A DNA stretch of 64,000 nt, taken from assembly GCF_024508335.1 (NCBI RefSeq), contig NZ_CP101988.1, positions 1,736,001 to 1,800,000 of the forward strand, written 5' to 3'. The position numbers and the translations under genes are program-made. Source of the DNA: Cellulomonas chengniuliangii. GTDB lineage: Bacteria > Actinomycetota > Actinomycetes > Actinomycetales > Cellulomonadaceae. Under the pieces are notes generated by a model. That model had not been told where the DNA came from, did not search any database, and saw only the letters and a program-made list of their open reading frames with translations. Position 1 is the first letter of the stretch, and each line of letters starts with the position of its first letter. Below, piece after piece: positions 19,628 through 28,659 of this stretch.

Positions 19628-20485
19628 ATGAGCGACAAGGCCCGTCGGCAGGCAGCCGGCGGCCGGATGCCGCTGCGCGAGCACCTCGTCGAGCTCCGCA
19701 AGCGGGTCTTCCTGGCCGCCTGCGGCCTTGTCGTCGGCGCGATCGGCGGCTGGCTGCTGTTCGATCCCGTCTTCCATGCCCTCCAGGAGCCGCTGCTCAA
19801 CGCCGCGGAGGCCCGTGGGGCCAGCGCGTCGGTGAACTTCGGCGGCCTGGCGAGCGCGTTCGACATGCGGCTGAAGGTCTCGTTCTTCCTCGGCGCGATC
19901 CTGACCAGCCCGTGGTGGCTCTTCCAGCTGTGGGCCTTCGTGACCCCAGGGCTCACCCGCCGTGAGCGCGGCTACGCGGTGGGCTTCGTGGGGGCCGCCG
20001 CGCCGCTGTTCCTCGCCGGGTCCTGCCTCGCCTGGACCACGATGCCCACGGCCGTGCGCGTCATGACTGACTTCATCCCGGAGCAGGCCACGAACCTCAT
20101 CGACGCGCAGAACTACCTCAGCTTCGTCATGCGCTTCGTCCTGGCGTTCGGCGTGGCGTTCGTGCTGCCGGTGATCATGGTGGCGCTCAACATGGCAGGG
20201 GTCGTGCGCGCCTCCACCTGGGCGAAGGGCTGGCGGTGGGCCGTCATGCTCGCCTTCGTGTTCGCCGCGGTGATGACCCCCACCCCGGACGCGATCACCA
20301 TGGTCATCATGGCGCTGCCGATCTGCGGGCTGTACTTCATCGCCCTGGGCCTGTGCCTCCTCCACGACCGCCGCGTCGACAAGGCGCGGGTCGCCGCCGG
20401 CCTGCCGCGGCTTGACGGCACCATGGCCGACGAGCCGGCCGGCACCCCGGCCTCCGTCCACTCCGAGGAGCCCGGGCCTGCATGA
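19628..20485 (+). CDS. tatC: Sec-independent protein translocase subunit TatC
   Basis: TatC is the membrane receptor for twin-arginine signal peptides. The 285-residue protein begins with the cytoplasmic motif MPLREHLVELRKRVFLAA and has six predicted membrane helices, the FVTPGLTRRERGY loop, and the FVMRFVLAFGVAFVLPVIM helix with its adjoining conserved segment. It follows tatA closely, and its stop overlaps the next gene by four bases. The tail is Ala/Pro/Glu-rich. Confidence 0.95.
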   Translation: MSDKARRQAAGGRMPLREHLVELRKRVFLAACGLVVGAIGGWLLFDPVFHALQEPLLNAAEARGASASVNFGGLASAFDMRLKVSFFLGAILTSPWWLFQLWAFVTPGLTRRERGYAVGFVGAAAPLFLAGSCLAWTTMPTAVRVMTDFIPEQATNLIDAQNYLSFVMRFVLAFGVAFVLPVIMVALNMAGVVRASTWAKGWRWAVMLAFVFAAVMTPTPDAITMVIMALPICGLYFIALGLCLLHDRRVDKARVAAGLPRLDGTMADEPAGTPASVHSEEPGPA

Positions 20486-21396
20486 CCCACGTCGGTGTCG
20501 TCGCCAACCCCACCGCGGGGCGGGGGCGGGGCGCGAGGGCCGGCGCCCGCGCCGTGGAGCTGCTGCGCCGCAGCGGCCACCACGTCGAGGACCTGTCCGC
20601 CAGCGACCTGGAGTCCGCGAGCGCACGGGCTCGCCATGCCTCGGTCCGAGGCCTCGACGCCCTCGTCGTGGTGGGCGGAGACGGCATGGTGAACCTGGGA
20701 GCGAATGTCGTCGCGGAGACGGACCTGCCGTTGGGCATCGTCGCCGTAGGGTCGGGCAATGACCTGGCGCGCGCGATCGGCCTGCCCCGTGGTGACGTCG
20801 AGGCGTCGGTGCGCGCCATCGAGCACGGCTTGGCGCAGGGGCCTCGCAAGATCGACGCGGTGAGCGCCGGGCCGCCGAGGCACACGACCCGGACGTGGTA
20901 CCTCGGCGCGCTCTCGTGCGGCGTTGACGCGGCCGTGAACGCCCGCGCCAACGCGATGCGCTGGCCCGGCGGCAGCGGGCGGTACGTGCGCGCCCTGGCC
21001 GCCGAGCTGCGGACGTTCTCCCCGTACGGGTACCGGGTCACGCTCGACGACGTGGTGTGGGAGTCGGCGGGGTGCGTGGTCGCCGTGGCGAACTCCCCGT
21101 GGTTCGGCGGCGGTGTGAAGATCGCGCCCGACGCGCTGCTCGACGACGGCTTGCTGGACGTGGTGGTCGCCGGGCCGTTCACCCGCGGCGGTGTCGTGCG
21201 GGTCTTCCCGGGGATGTACGCCGGCCGGCATGTGCGCCATCCCGCGGTCCAGGTCTTCCGCACCCGGACGGCGCTCATCGAGCCGGTGCCGATGCTCGGC
21301 CCGGCGCCACCCGACGCGTACGCCGACGGCGAGCGGCTGGGCCCCTCGCCGCTGCTGGCGCAGGTGCACCCGGGCGCCGTGCAGGTGCTCGCCTGA
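20482..21396 (+). CDS. Diacylglycerol kinase family lipid kinase
   Basis: A 304-residue soluble enzyme of the DAGK/sphingosine-kinase superfamily. Motifs are GVVANPTAGRGRG near the N-terminus, VVVGGDGMVNLGANVV around residues 69-84, and GIVAVGSGNDLARAIG around 89-104, which form the nucleotide site. The C-terminal beta-sandwich contains SPWFGGGVKIAPDALLDDGLLDVVV. Family members phosphorylate diacylglycerol or related lipids at the membrane. The true acceptor is unknown. It overlaps tatC by four bases. Confidence 0.88.
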   Translation: MTHVGVVANPTAGRGRGARAGARAVELLRRSGHHVEDLSASDLESASARARHASVRGLDALVVVGGDGMVNLGANVVAETDLPLGIVAVGSGNDLARAIGLPRGDVEASVRAIEHGLAQGPRKIDAVSAGPPRHTTRTWYLGALSCGVDAAVNARANAMRWPGGSGRYVRALAAELRTFSPYGYRVTLDDVVWESAGCVVAVANSPWFGGGVKIAPDALLDDGLLDVVVAGPFTRGGVVRVFPGMYAGRHVRHPAVQVFRTRTALIEPVPMLGPAPPDAYADGERLGPSPLLAQVHPGAVQVLA

Positions 21397-21405
21397 CCCG
21401 TCGCC

Positions 21406-21419
21406 TAGGGTTGAGGACG
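21406..21419 (+). promoter_or_regulatory. Leaderless -10 box for the helY-type helicase
   Basis: TAGGGT at 21406-21411 is seven bases upstream of the GTG at 21419 and supports that start codon. Confidence 0.45.
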
Positions 21420-24280
21420 TGGCAGGTCGTCTGGAGCAGTCCCCGGCAGAGCGGTACGCCGCAGCCCGTCGACGCGCGGCGAGCGCCGACAGCGAGCTGA
21501 CGCGGTTCCGCGAGGTGCTCGACTTCCCGCTGGACGACTTCCAAGTCGAGGCGTGCGAGGCCGTCGAGCGAGGCAGCGGCGTGCTGGTCGCCGCGCCCAC
21601 GGGCGCGGGCAAGACCGTGATCGGCGAGTTCGCGGTCCACCTGGCGCTCGCCACAGGGCGCAAGGCGTTCTACACCACGCCGATCAAGGCGCTGTCGAAC
21701 CAGAAGTACGGGGACCTCGTGGCGCGGCACGGCGCCGAGAACGTGGGGCTGCTCACCGGTGACACCTCGGTCAACGGCGACGCCCCCGTGGTGGTCATGA
21801 CCACCGAGGTGCTGCGCAACATGCTGTACGCCGGGTCCGGCGCGCTCGTGGGCCTGGGCTACGTGGTGATGGACGAGGTGCACTACTTGGCCGACCGGTT
21901 CCGCGGCCCGGTGTGGGAGGAGGTGATCCTCCACCTGCCCGACGACGTGCAGCTCGTGTCGCTCTCGGCGACGGTGTCCAACGCCGAGGAGTTCGGCGAG
22001 TGGCTGACGGCGGTGCGGGGCGACACAGCGGTGGTGGTGAGCGAGCACCGTCCCGTGCCCCTGGGCCAGCATGTGCTGGCACGCGGGGCGCTGCACGACC
22101 TGTACGCGGGCCACGTCGACCCCACCGACCCGGGGGTCAACCCCCCGATCAACCCAGAGCTCGCCCGCGTGGTCCGTCGGGACCGTGAGGACGGCGCGGC
22201 GCAGCACGGTCGGCGCGGCCCTGGCGACCGGGGGTACCGGGGGCGCGGGCACGGTGTCCGGGCGCAGGGCGGCGGCCAGGGGAAGGGCCGCCCGACGCCC
22301 CGGTTCATGGTGGTGGACCTGCTCGAGGAGGCCGGCCTGCTGCCCGCCATCGCGTTCATCTTCTCCCGGGCAGGGTGCGAGGGCGCCGTCGCGCAGTGCG
22401 TCGCCGCCGGCCTGCGGTTGACGGACCAGGAGCAGGAGGCCGAGATCCGCCGCGTGGTGGAGCAGCGCTGCGCCTCGATCCCGCCCGAGGACCTCGGGGT
22501 CCTCGGGTACTGGGGGTTCCTGGACGCGCTCTCCCGGGGCATCGCCGCGCACCATGCGGGGATGCTCCCGCTGTTCAAAGAGACCGTCGAGGACCTCTTC
22601 GCCCGTGGCCTGGTCCGGGTGGTGTTCGCGACCGAGACCCTGGCGCTGGGCATCAACATGCCGGCGCGCTCCGTGGTGCTGGAGAGGCTCGTCAAGTGGG
22701 ACGGGTCGCGGCATGTCGAGATCACGCCGGGGGAGTACACCCAGCTCACCGGCCGAGCCGGCCGTCGCGGCATCGACGTCGAGGGCCATGCCGTGGTGGT
22801 CGACCACCCGGCGCTCGATCTGGTGGCCCTGGCCGGCTTGGCGTCCAAGCGCCTGTACCCGCTGCGCTCGAGCTTCCGCCCCACGTACAACATGGCGGTG
22901 AACCTGGTCTCCCAGGTGGGCCGTCCCCGTGCCCGCGAGGTCCTGGAGACCTCCTTCGCGCAGTTCCAGGCTGACCGGGGCGTCGTGGGACTGGCACGGC
23001 AGGCCCAGGCGCACTCGGAGGCCCTGGAGGGGTACGCCGAGGCCATGCAGTGCCACCTCGGCGACTTCCGCGAGTACGCCGCCCTGCGCAGGGCCATCTC
23101 CGACCGGGAGCGCGCGCTGTCCACGGAGGCCGCGGCGGCGCGCCGCCGGGAGGTCGGGCGGTCGCTCGAAGGGCTGCGGGTCGGGGATGTCGTCGAGATC
23201 CGCGCTGGACGGCGATCCGGGCACGCCGTGGTGCTCGACCCGGGGTCGGCCGCGGGGTTCGAGGGCCCTCGGCCCACCGTGCTCTCCACGGACCACCATG
23301 TGCGGCGCCTCGGGGTCGAGGACGTCGGCGAGGGCGTGCGCAAGGTCGGGTTCCTCCGGGTGCCGAAGTCGTTCAACGGCCGCACCGCCTCTGGTCGACG
23401 CGAGCTGGCGGCCACCCTGAGGCGCTCGCTCGCCGACCAGGGAGTCGCCGCGCCTGACGGCGGGCGCGGCGGTGGGCGCAAGCCCGGCAGCCGCCGCGCG
23501 CGGGCCGGCGGCGCGGAGGACGCGGTGCTGCTCGACCTACGGCGCCAGCTGCGGGCCCACCCGTGCCACGGCTGCCCCGAGCGGGAGGACCACGCCCGCT
23601 GGGCGGAGCGCTGGTCCAGGCTCAGCCGCGAGCACGACGCGCTGGTGGCGCGGATCTCCGGTCGCACCGGCTCCATCGCCAAGGTGTTCGACCGGATCTG
23701 CGACGTCCTCCTGCAGCTCGGGTACCTGGTCACCGTGACGGACGACGACGGGCAGTCCCGCACCGTCGTCACCGACGAGGGCCGGTGGCTGCGGCGGATC
23801 TACGCGGAGAACGACCTGCTCGTCGCCGAGTGCCTGCGGCGGGGCGCCTGGGCGGGCTTGGACGCGCCGGCCCTGGCGGCGGCCGTCTCGACGGTCGTGT
23901 ACTCGGCGCGCAGGGACGACCGGGAGGGCAGTCCCGCGATCCCCGGCGGCCCGGCCGGCCCTCTGGGACGGGCCCTCGACGAGACCGTGCGCATCTGGTC
24001 CGAGCTGGACGACATCGAGGCAGCCCACCGGCTCGAGGCGACGGGCGCCATCGACCTCGGCCTGGTGATGCCCGTGCACCTGTGGGCCTCGGGGCGCTCG
24101 CTCGACTCGGTGCTGCGCGGCACCGAGCTCGCCGCGGGGGATTTCGTGCGCTGGTGCAAGCAGGTCATCGACCTGCTGGACCAGCTCGCGCAGGCGGCCC
24201 CAGACCAGCGGCTGCGGCGGACCGCGAGCCGTGCGGTGCTGGCGCTCCGTCGGGGGGTCGTCGCGTACTCCTCGCTATGA
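21419..24280 (+). CDS. helY: HelY-type DEAD/DEAH-box RNA helicase (Ski2/Mtr4-like)
   Basis: A 953-residue superfamily 2 helicase, probably acting on RNA. Motif I is APTGAGKT near residue 60, motif II is DEVH, motif III SATVSN, motif IV region AFIFSRAGCEGA, and motif VI QLTGRAGRRG near residue 445. The C-terminal half matches the actinobacterial HelY type and ends with a DSH-like helical region (IDLLDQLAQAAPDQ). Between the RecA domains, at about residues 255-290, there is an Arg/Gly-rich insert. The usual neighbours pafBC-tatAC precede it. Confidence 0.92.
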   Translation: MAGRLEQSPAERYAAARRRAASADSELTRFREVLDFPLDDFQVEACEAVERGSGVLVAAPTGAGKTVIGEFAVHLALATGRKAFYTTPIKALSNQKYGDLVARHGAENVGLLTGDTSVNGDAPVVVMTTEVLRNMLYAGSGALVGLGYVVMDEVHYLADRFRGPVWEEVILHLPDDVQLVSLSATVSNAEEFGEWLTAVRGDTAVVVSEHRPVPLGQHVLARGALHDLYAGHVDPTDPGVNPPINPELARVVRRDREDGAAQHGRRGPGDRGYRGRGHGVRAQGGGQGKGRPTPRFMVVDLLEEAGLLPAIAFIFSRAGCEGAVAQCVAAGLRLTDQEQEAEIRRVVEQRCASIPPEDLGVLGYWGFLDALSRGIAAHHAGMLPLFKETVEDLFARGLVRVVFATETLALGINMPARSVVLERLVKWDGSRHVEITPGEYTQLTGRAGRRGIDVEGHAVVVDHPALDLVALAGLASKRLYPLRSSFRPTYNMAVNLVSQVGRPRAREVLETSFAQFQADRGVVGLARQAQAHSEALEGYAEAMQCHLGDFREYAALRRAISDRERALSTEAAAARRREVGRSLEGLRVGDVVEIRAGRRSGHAVVLDPGSAAGFEGPRPTVLSTDHHVRRLGVEDVGEGVRKVGFLRVPKSFNGRTASGRRELAATLRRSLADQGVAAPDGGRGGGRKPGSRRARAGGAEDAVLLDLRRQLRAHPCHGCPEREDHARWAERWSRLSREHDALVARISGRTGSIAKVFDRICDVLLQLGYLVTVTDDDGQSRTVVTDEGRWLRRIYAENDLLVAECLRRGAWAGLDAPALAAAVSTVVYSARRDDREGSPAIPGGPAGPLGRALDETVRIWSELDDIEAAHRLEATGAIDLGLVMPVHLWASGRSLDSVLRGTELAAGDFVRWCKQVIDLLDQLAQAAPDQRLRRTASRAVLALRRGVVAYSSL

Positions 24281-24300
24281 CAGCGTTATCGTGAGCACTC

Positions 24301-25944
24301 GTGACCTCAACCCTGTATCGCCACGGAGTGGTGCACTCACCTGCGGACCCGTTCGCCGAAGCGCTGCTGGTCGAGGACGGAGTGGTCGCCTGGATCGGCG
24401 CCGACGACACCGCTGACGGCATCGCGCGCCGCGCCGACGAGGTCGTGGACCTCGACGGGGCCCTGGTGGCCCCGGGTTTCGTGGACGCCCACGCGCACCT
24501 GCTGGAGACCGGCTTCGCGCTCGACGGGGTGGCGCTCGACCGCGCCGCGGGGGTGCGGTCCCTCGCCGACGCCCTCGCCGCCGTCCACGACGCCGTGCAG
24601 CGCCTCAGGGGCGGCGAGCCGTTGCTCGGCCATGGCTGGGACGAGCAAGCCTGGCCCGAGGGGCGCGCCCCGCGCCTCGACGAGCTCGACCAGGCCGCCG
24701 GCGGCGCGCCCGTGTACCTGGCCCGCGTCGACGCCCACTCCGCCGTGGTCTCATCCTCGTTCGCGGACGCCGCGGGCCTGCGCGGCCTGCCGGGCTGGTC
24801 CGATGACGGCCGGGTCGAGCGGGAGGCCCACCATGCCGCCCGCGCGCTCGCCAGGGACGTCAGCCCGGAGCGCCGTGACGAGCTCACGCTCCGGGCGATG
24901 CGGGCCGCCGCCGCGGCCGGCATCGTCTCGATCCACGAGCAGAGCGCGCCATTCATCGACACCCGCGAGGGCCTCGCCCGGTTGATCGCGATGACCGCGG
25001 AGCCGTCGAGCGGGCTGCCGCATGTGGTCGGCTACCGCGGCGAGCTGTGCGTCACGAGCGACGACGCGCACGAGCTCGCCGCCGCGATCCCCGGGCTGAC
25101 GGGCATTGGCGGAGACCTGTCGGTGGACGGCTCGCTCGGCTCGCGGACCGCGGCCTTGCGCGCCCCGTACGCTGAGGTCCTCCCGGGCTCGGAGCACGCG
25201 AACGGCGTCCTCCACCTGAGCGCCGAGCAGATCTGCAACCACCTCGGCTCGGTGACGCGCGCAGGTTTGCAGGGCGGGTTCCACGTCATCGGCGACCGCG
25301 CCATGGACGAGCTGATGATCGGCCTGCGGGCCGCAGTCGACGTCGAGGGCGTCGACGCGATCCGCGGCGCGGGCCACCGCGTCGAGCACGCCGAGATGAT
25401 CGACGCCCACGCGCTGGCCACGCTCGTGCTGCTGGGCGTGCGGCTGAGCGTGCAGCCCGCGTTCGACGCGGCGTGGGGCGGCCCGGACGGCATGTACGCC
25501 GCCCGCTTGGGGGCTGGTCGGGCCGCGGGCCTCAACCCCCTCGCGGACCTCGCGGCCGCGGGTGTGCCGTTGGCCTTCGGCTCGGACGCCCCCGTGACGC
25601 CCTTCGACCCGTGGGGCGCGGTGCGCGCGGCCATCACCCATCACGCCGTCGACCAGCGCATCTCGGCGCGCGCCGCCTTCCGCGCCCACACCCGTGGCGG
25701 GTGGCGGGCAGCCGGGCTCGAGCACACCGGGGCCGGCGAGATCCGGGTGGGATCGCCCGCCCACCTGGCGATCTGGCGGGCTGAGCACCTCGCCGTCCAG
25801 GGCGCCGACGGGCGCATGTCCGCGTGGAGCACCGACGTGCGGGCCGGGACCCCGCTGCTCCCCGTCCTGGAGCCCGGCAGCCCGTCGCCGACCTGCCTGC
25901 GCACCGTCCGCGGCGGGGTCGTGCTGCACGACGCGCTCGGCTGA
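24301..25944 (+). CDS. Amidohydrolase family protein (YtcJ-like)
   Basis: A 547-residue metal-dependent hydrolase with an N- and C-terminal beta-sandwich around a TIM barrel. Visible metal-site motifs are APGFVDAHAHLLE at about residues 56-68, a His in SIHEQSAPF, GGFHVIGDRAMDE, HRVEHAEMID, and the late Asp in LAFGSDAPVTPFDP. The length and motifs match YtcJ-like amidohydrolases, whose natural substrates are mostly unknown. The GTG start is eight bases after a TATCGT box. A strong hairpin follows the stop. Confidence 0.87.
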   Translation: MTSTLYRHGVVHSPADPFAEALLVEDGVVAWIGADDTADGIARRADEVVDLDGALVAPGFVDAHAHLLETGFALDGVALDRAAGVRSLADALAAVHDAVQRLRGGEPLLGHGWDEQAWPEGRAPRLDELDQAAGGAPVYLARVDAHSAVVSSSFADAAGLRGLPGWSDDGRVEREAHHAARALARDVSPERRDELTLRAMRAAAAAGIVSIHEQSAPFIDTREGLARLIAMTAEPSSGLPHVVGYRGELCVTSDDAHELAAAIPGLTGIGGDLSVDGSLGSRTAALRAPYAEVLPGSEHANGVLHLSAEQICNHLGSVTRAGLQGGFHVIGDRAMDELMIGLRAAVDVEGVDAIRGAGHRVEHAEMIDAHALATLVLLGVRLSVQPAFDAAWGGPDGMYAARLGAGRAAGLNPLADLAAAGVPLAFGSDAPVTPFDPWGAVRAAITHHAVDQRISARAAFRAHTRGGWRAAGLEHTGAGEIRVGSPAHLAIWRAEHLAVQGADGRMSAWSTDVRAGTPLLPVLEPGSPSPTCLRTVRGGVVLHDALG

Positions 25945-25992
25945 CTCAGGCCGGCGGCGCAGGGCCAGGTTGACGACCCGGCTCGTGCCTCG

Positions 25993-26040
25993 ACGTGGAG
26001 AGGGGCCCGTCAGCGCTTGCTGCCGGGCCCCTCTCCACGT
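25993..26040. terminator. Bidirectional terminator hairpin
   Basis: Perfect 17-bp inverted repeat (ACGTGGAGAGGGGCCCG at 25993-26009 and its complement at 26024-26040) between the convergent amidohydrolase and aroD genes. It has no T-run on either side. Confidence 0.85.
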
Positions 26041-26046
26041 GGTCGG

Positions 26047-26808
26047 TCAGTGGGCGTGCACCACGTCCAGCGTCGCCCGCAGCGCCTCGATCGCGACCTG
26101 GCCAGGGGCCGACGGGCGGCCCACGGCGCCGAACGTCGCCGACGACCCGAAGACGCCCCCAGCGAGCCGCGACACGACGCCCTGGCCGGCCATCGACATC
26201 GTGATCAGCGGCTGGTCGGTGCGCTGGGACACGGCCCAGGTGGCGCCCAGCAGCTCGAGCACATCGCCGGGGGTGCGGGGCATCACGGCGATCTTGAGGA
26301 TGTCCGCGCCCCGTTCGGCCATAGTCATCAGCCGCGACTCGAGCTCGGTCTGGGGCGGGGTGCCGTCGAAGTCGTGGTTCGAGGCGACGACGGGCACGCT
26401 GGCCGCGTGGGCGAGGTCGATGAGGGTGCGGACGGCCTCGGCGTCGCGGAAGATCTCCACGTCGATCAGGTCGGCCACGCCGGCGTCGAGCACACCTCGG
26501 TACAGGTCGACGTACTGCTCCGAGGTCACGGTGGCCGCCCCTCCCTCGTCCGACGTGCGGACGGTGACTAGGAGAGGCAGGTCGCCGAGGGCCTCGCGCA
26601 AGCGCAGCCCCGCGTCGAGGACGGCGGCGGGGCCGTCGGTGGTGGCGGCGGTGAGCAGGTCGACCCGCCACTCGACGACGTCGGGCCCGGCGGCCACCAC
26701 CGTGGCGGCGTCGGCGACGAGCTCGTCGGCGTTCGGAGACGTGAGGGGGACGATGACCTTGGGCAGGCCCTCGCCAAAGGTCACTCCGCGTGCGGTGACG
26801 GTGGTCAT
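26047..26808 (-). CDS. aroD: 3-dehydroquinate dehydratase, type I
   Basis: A Schiff-base-forming class I enzyme that interconverts 3-dehydroquinate and 3-dehydroshikimate. The 253-residue product has the family length and all key residues: E46-W-R48, His145 in NHDF, Lys172 in LKIAVMP, and the SMAGQG...R substrate loop near the C-terminus. Actinobacteria normally use the unrelated type II enzyme (AroQ) for aromatic amino acid synthesis, so a type I enzyme beside a YdiB-type dehydrogenase points to a dedicated quinate/shikimate role. It is probably co-transcribed with the upstream dehydrogenase, 16 bp away. Confidence 0.93.
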   Translation of the reverse strand: MTTVTARGVTFGEGLPKVIVPLTSPNADELVADAATVVAAGPDVVEWRVDLLTAATTDGPAAVLDAGLRLREALGDLPLLVTVRTSDEGGAATVTSEQYVDLYRGVLDAGVADLIDVEIFRDAEAVRTLIDLAHAASVPVVASNHDFDGTPPQTELESRLMTMAERGADILKIAVMPRTPGDVLELLGATWAVSQRTDQPLITMSMAGQGVVSRLAGGVFGSSATFGAVGRPSAPGQVAIEALRATLDVVHAH

Positions 26809-26824
26809 GCGGGGCTCCTGGGGA

Positions 26825-27703
26825 TCAGTCGAACAGGTGGGCGCGGACGTAGTCGACCGGCATCGGTTGACCGGTCCACAGCTCGAAGGCGGCGGCGCCC
26901 TGGTGGAGCATCATGCCGAAGCCATTCATCGTGGCGCATCCCGCGGCCTCGGCCTGCTCGAGGAAGAGGGTGCGGGCCGGGCTGTAGACCACGTCGGAGA
27001 CGAACAGGTCGGGGCGCAGCACGTCGAGGGCGGGGAGCGGGGAGACGCCCACGAGCTTGCCCATGCCGACGTTGGTGGCGTTGGCGAGCACGACGGAGCC
27101 GGCCACGGACTCGCGGAAGGCGTCGACGTCGTCGAGCTCGCGCAGGGTCGCCCGGGCGTTGGTGTGCGTGCGGATCTTCTCGACGGTCGACTCGCCGATG
27201 GACCACACGGCGTCGCGCCGGTTGTAGATGTCGATCTCGGCGACGCCGTCCAGGGCGGCCTGGATGGCGATCGCGGTGCCCGCCCCGCCAGCGCCGATGA
27301 GGGTGATGCGCTTGCCGGCGGGGTCGACGCCGGACTCGCGCAGCGCGGTCATGTACCCGGTGCCGTCGGTGACGTGGCCGGTCAGGACGCCGTTGTCGTT
27401 GACGACGGTGTTGCAGGCGCCGACGAGCTCAGCGGCGGGGGAGAGGTGGTCGAGCAACGGGATGATCGCGATCTTGTTCGGCATCGAGACGTTCCAACCG
27501 CGGACCCGCAGGGCGCGCAGGCCGGCGACGGATTCGGCCAGCGCGTCGGAGTCGACCTCGAACGCGAGGTAGGCGTAGTCGAGGTCCAGCTTGGCCAGGG
27601 CGAGGTTGTGCATCCGGGGGGACATGCTGTGCCGGATGGGGTAAGCGATCAGACCCAGCAGCTCGGTGTGGCCAGTGATCGCTCGGGGCTGTCCGTCAGT
27701 CAT
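26825..27703 (-). CDS. ydiB: Quinate/shikimate dehydrogenase, YdiB type
   Basis: An NAD(P)-linked oxidoreductase for shikimate/3-dehydroshikimate and probably quinate/3-dehydroquinate. The 292-residue protein has the substrate-binding ELLGLIAYPIRHSMSP at about residues 14-29, NVSMPNK with the catalytic Lys, TDGTGYM with the catalytic Asp, and the dinucleotide loop GAGGAGTA. NRRD follows strand 2, as in E. coli YdiB and unlike the NRT of AroE. The ATG at 27703 follows GAGGAAG. It is transcribed divergently from tetR1 and upstream of aroD. Confidence 0.9.
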   Translation of the reverse strand: MTDGQPRAITGHTELLGLIAYPIRHSMSPRMHNLALAKLDLDYAYLAFEVDSDALAESVAGLRALRVRGWNVSMPNKIAIIPLLDHLSPAAELVGACNTVVNDNGVLTGHVTDGTGYMTALRESGVDPAGKRITLIGAGGAGTAIAIQAALDGVAEIDIYNRRDAVWSIGESTVEKIRTHTNARATLRELDDVDAFRESVAGSVVLANATNVGMGKLVGVSPLPALDVLRPDLFVSDVVYSPARTLFLEQAEAAGCATMNGFGMMLHQGAAAFELWTGQPMPVDYVRAHLFD

Positions 27704-27751
27704 CGGTGCTTCCTCGACTTGTCGTAGAGCCACGGTCGGGCCGAGGCTCGA

Positions 27752-27773
27752 TGAACGTACTTGATAGTTCATT
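27752..27773. promoter_or_regulatory. Candidate operator between ydiB and tetR1
   Basis: ATGAAC at 27752-27757 and GTTCAT at 27768-27773 form a 6-bp inverted repeat with a 10-bp spacer. It lies in the AT-richer divergent gap, 48 bp upstream of ydiB. It resembles the GAAC/GTTC elements elsewhere in the cluster but matches the 11-bp consensus poorly. Confidence 0.45.
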
Positions 27774-27863
27774 ATCGGACCGCAAAGCGGGTCCATGCGG
27801 GTCGATAGTCCTGCGAGGATGATCGCGTGGCGCGGGCGTCTCCGTGCCGGAGGGAGCGCTGCA

Positions 27864-28547
27864 GTGCCTGGACCGAGTGTCAGCCCAGTGGAGAACCGCG
27901 GCGGGGCGGCGAAGACCCGTGACGCGGAGCGCACGCGGCGGGAGATCCTGGACGCCGCGATTGAGGAGTTCTCCGAGCGCGGGCTGCTCGGCGCGCGCGT
28001 CGACGCGATCGCCGAGCGGATCGACACCACGAAGCGGATGATCTACTACTACTTCGGCAGCAAGGACGGCCTCTACCGGTCCGCCCTCGTGGAGTCCTAC
28101 CGGCGCACCCGCGAGCGGGAGCAGCAGCTCGGCCTGGAGGCGGTGGATCCGGAGGAGGCGTTGCGGACCCTCGTCCGCTCGACGTTGTGCCATGACGCGC
28201 GCAACGAGCCCTTCGTGCGGCTGGTGATGTTCGAGAACCTCAACAACGGTGGCGCGATCCATACCATGGACGAGGAGGTGCGCGCGATGAACCAGGTCGC
28301 GCACACCATCCTCGATGACATCCTGGCCCGAGGGCGCGCATCCGGGGCCTTCCGCGACGGCCCGGACGCCCCGAGCGCGCTCGACGTGCACCAGGTCATC
28401 AGCGCGCTGGCGTTCTTCCGGACCGCCAACCGGTCGACCTTCCGCGAGCTGTTCGGCCGCGACATGCTGGGCGACGAGTCGCGCGACCATGTCCGCCAGC
28501 TCGTGGAGGACACCGTGATGCGCCTGGTGCTCGCCGATCCCCGCTGA
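27864..28547 (+). CDS. TetR-family regulator of the quinate/shikimate cluster (paralogue 1)
   Basis: A TetR/AcrR-type repressor of 227 residues. The N-terminal HTH is REILDAAIEEFSERGLLGARVDAIAERIDTTKRMIYYYFGSKDGLY. The ligand domain contains RLVMFENLNNGGAIHTMDEEVRAMN and ends VHQVISALAFFRTANRSTFRELFGRDMLGDE. I chose the GTG at 27864 because GGAGGG lies nine bases upstream and the product is exactly as long as its paralogue at 43218-43901. Earlier in-frame starts exist at 27795 and 27819. Divergent transcription from ydiB-aroD suggests it controls those genes. Confidence 0.88.
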   Translation: MPGPSVSPVENRGGAAKTRDAERTRREILDAAIEEFSERGLLGARVDAIAERIDTTKRMIYYYFGSKDGLYRSALVESYRRTREREQQLGLEAVDPEEALRTLVRSTLCHDARNEPFVRLVMFENLNNGGAIHTMDEEVRAMNQVAHTILDDILARGRASGAFRDGPDAPSALDVHQVISALAFFRTANRSTFRELFGRDMLGDESRDHVRQLVEDTVMRLVLADPR

Positions 28548-28574
28548 GGCGGCTCCCGCCTCCCCGTTTCTCAA

Positions 28575-28605
28575 CCGTGCCCCGGACTTGAAGTCCGGGG
28601 CACGG
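28575..28605 (+). terminator. Terminator hairpin after tetR1
   Basis: CCGTGCCCCGGAC pairs with GTCCGGGGCACGG around a TTGAA loop, a perfect 13-bp stem shortly after the tetR1 stop. Confidence 0.75.
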
Positions 28606-28659
28606 TCACATCCCCTCCGGGACCTACTGCCCACATCGGGCCGGGCTAGATGGAGCACC

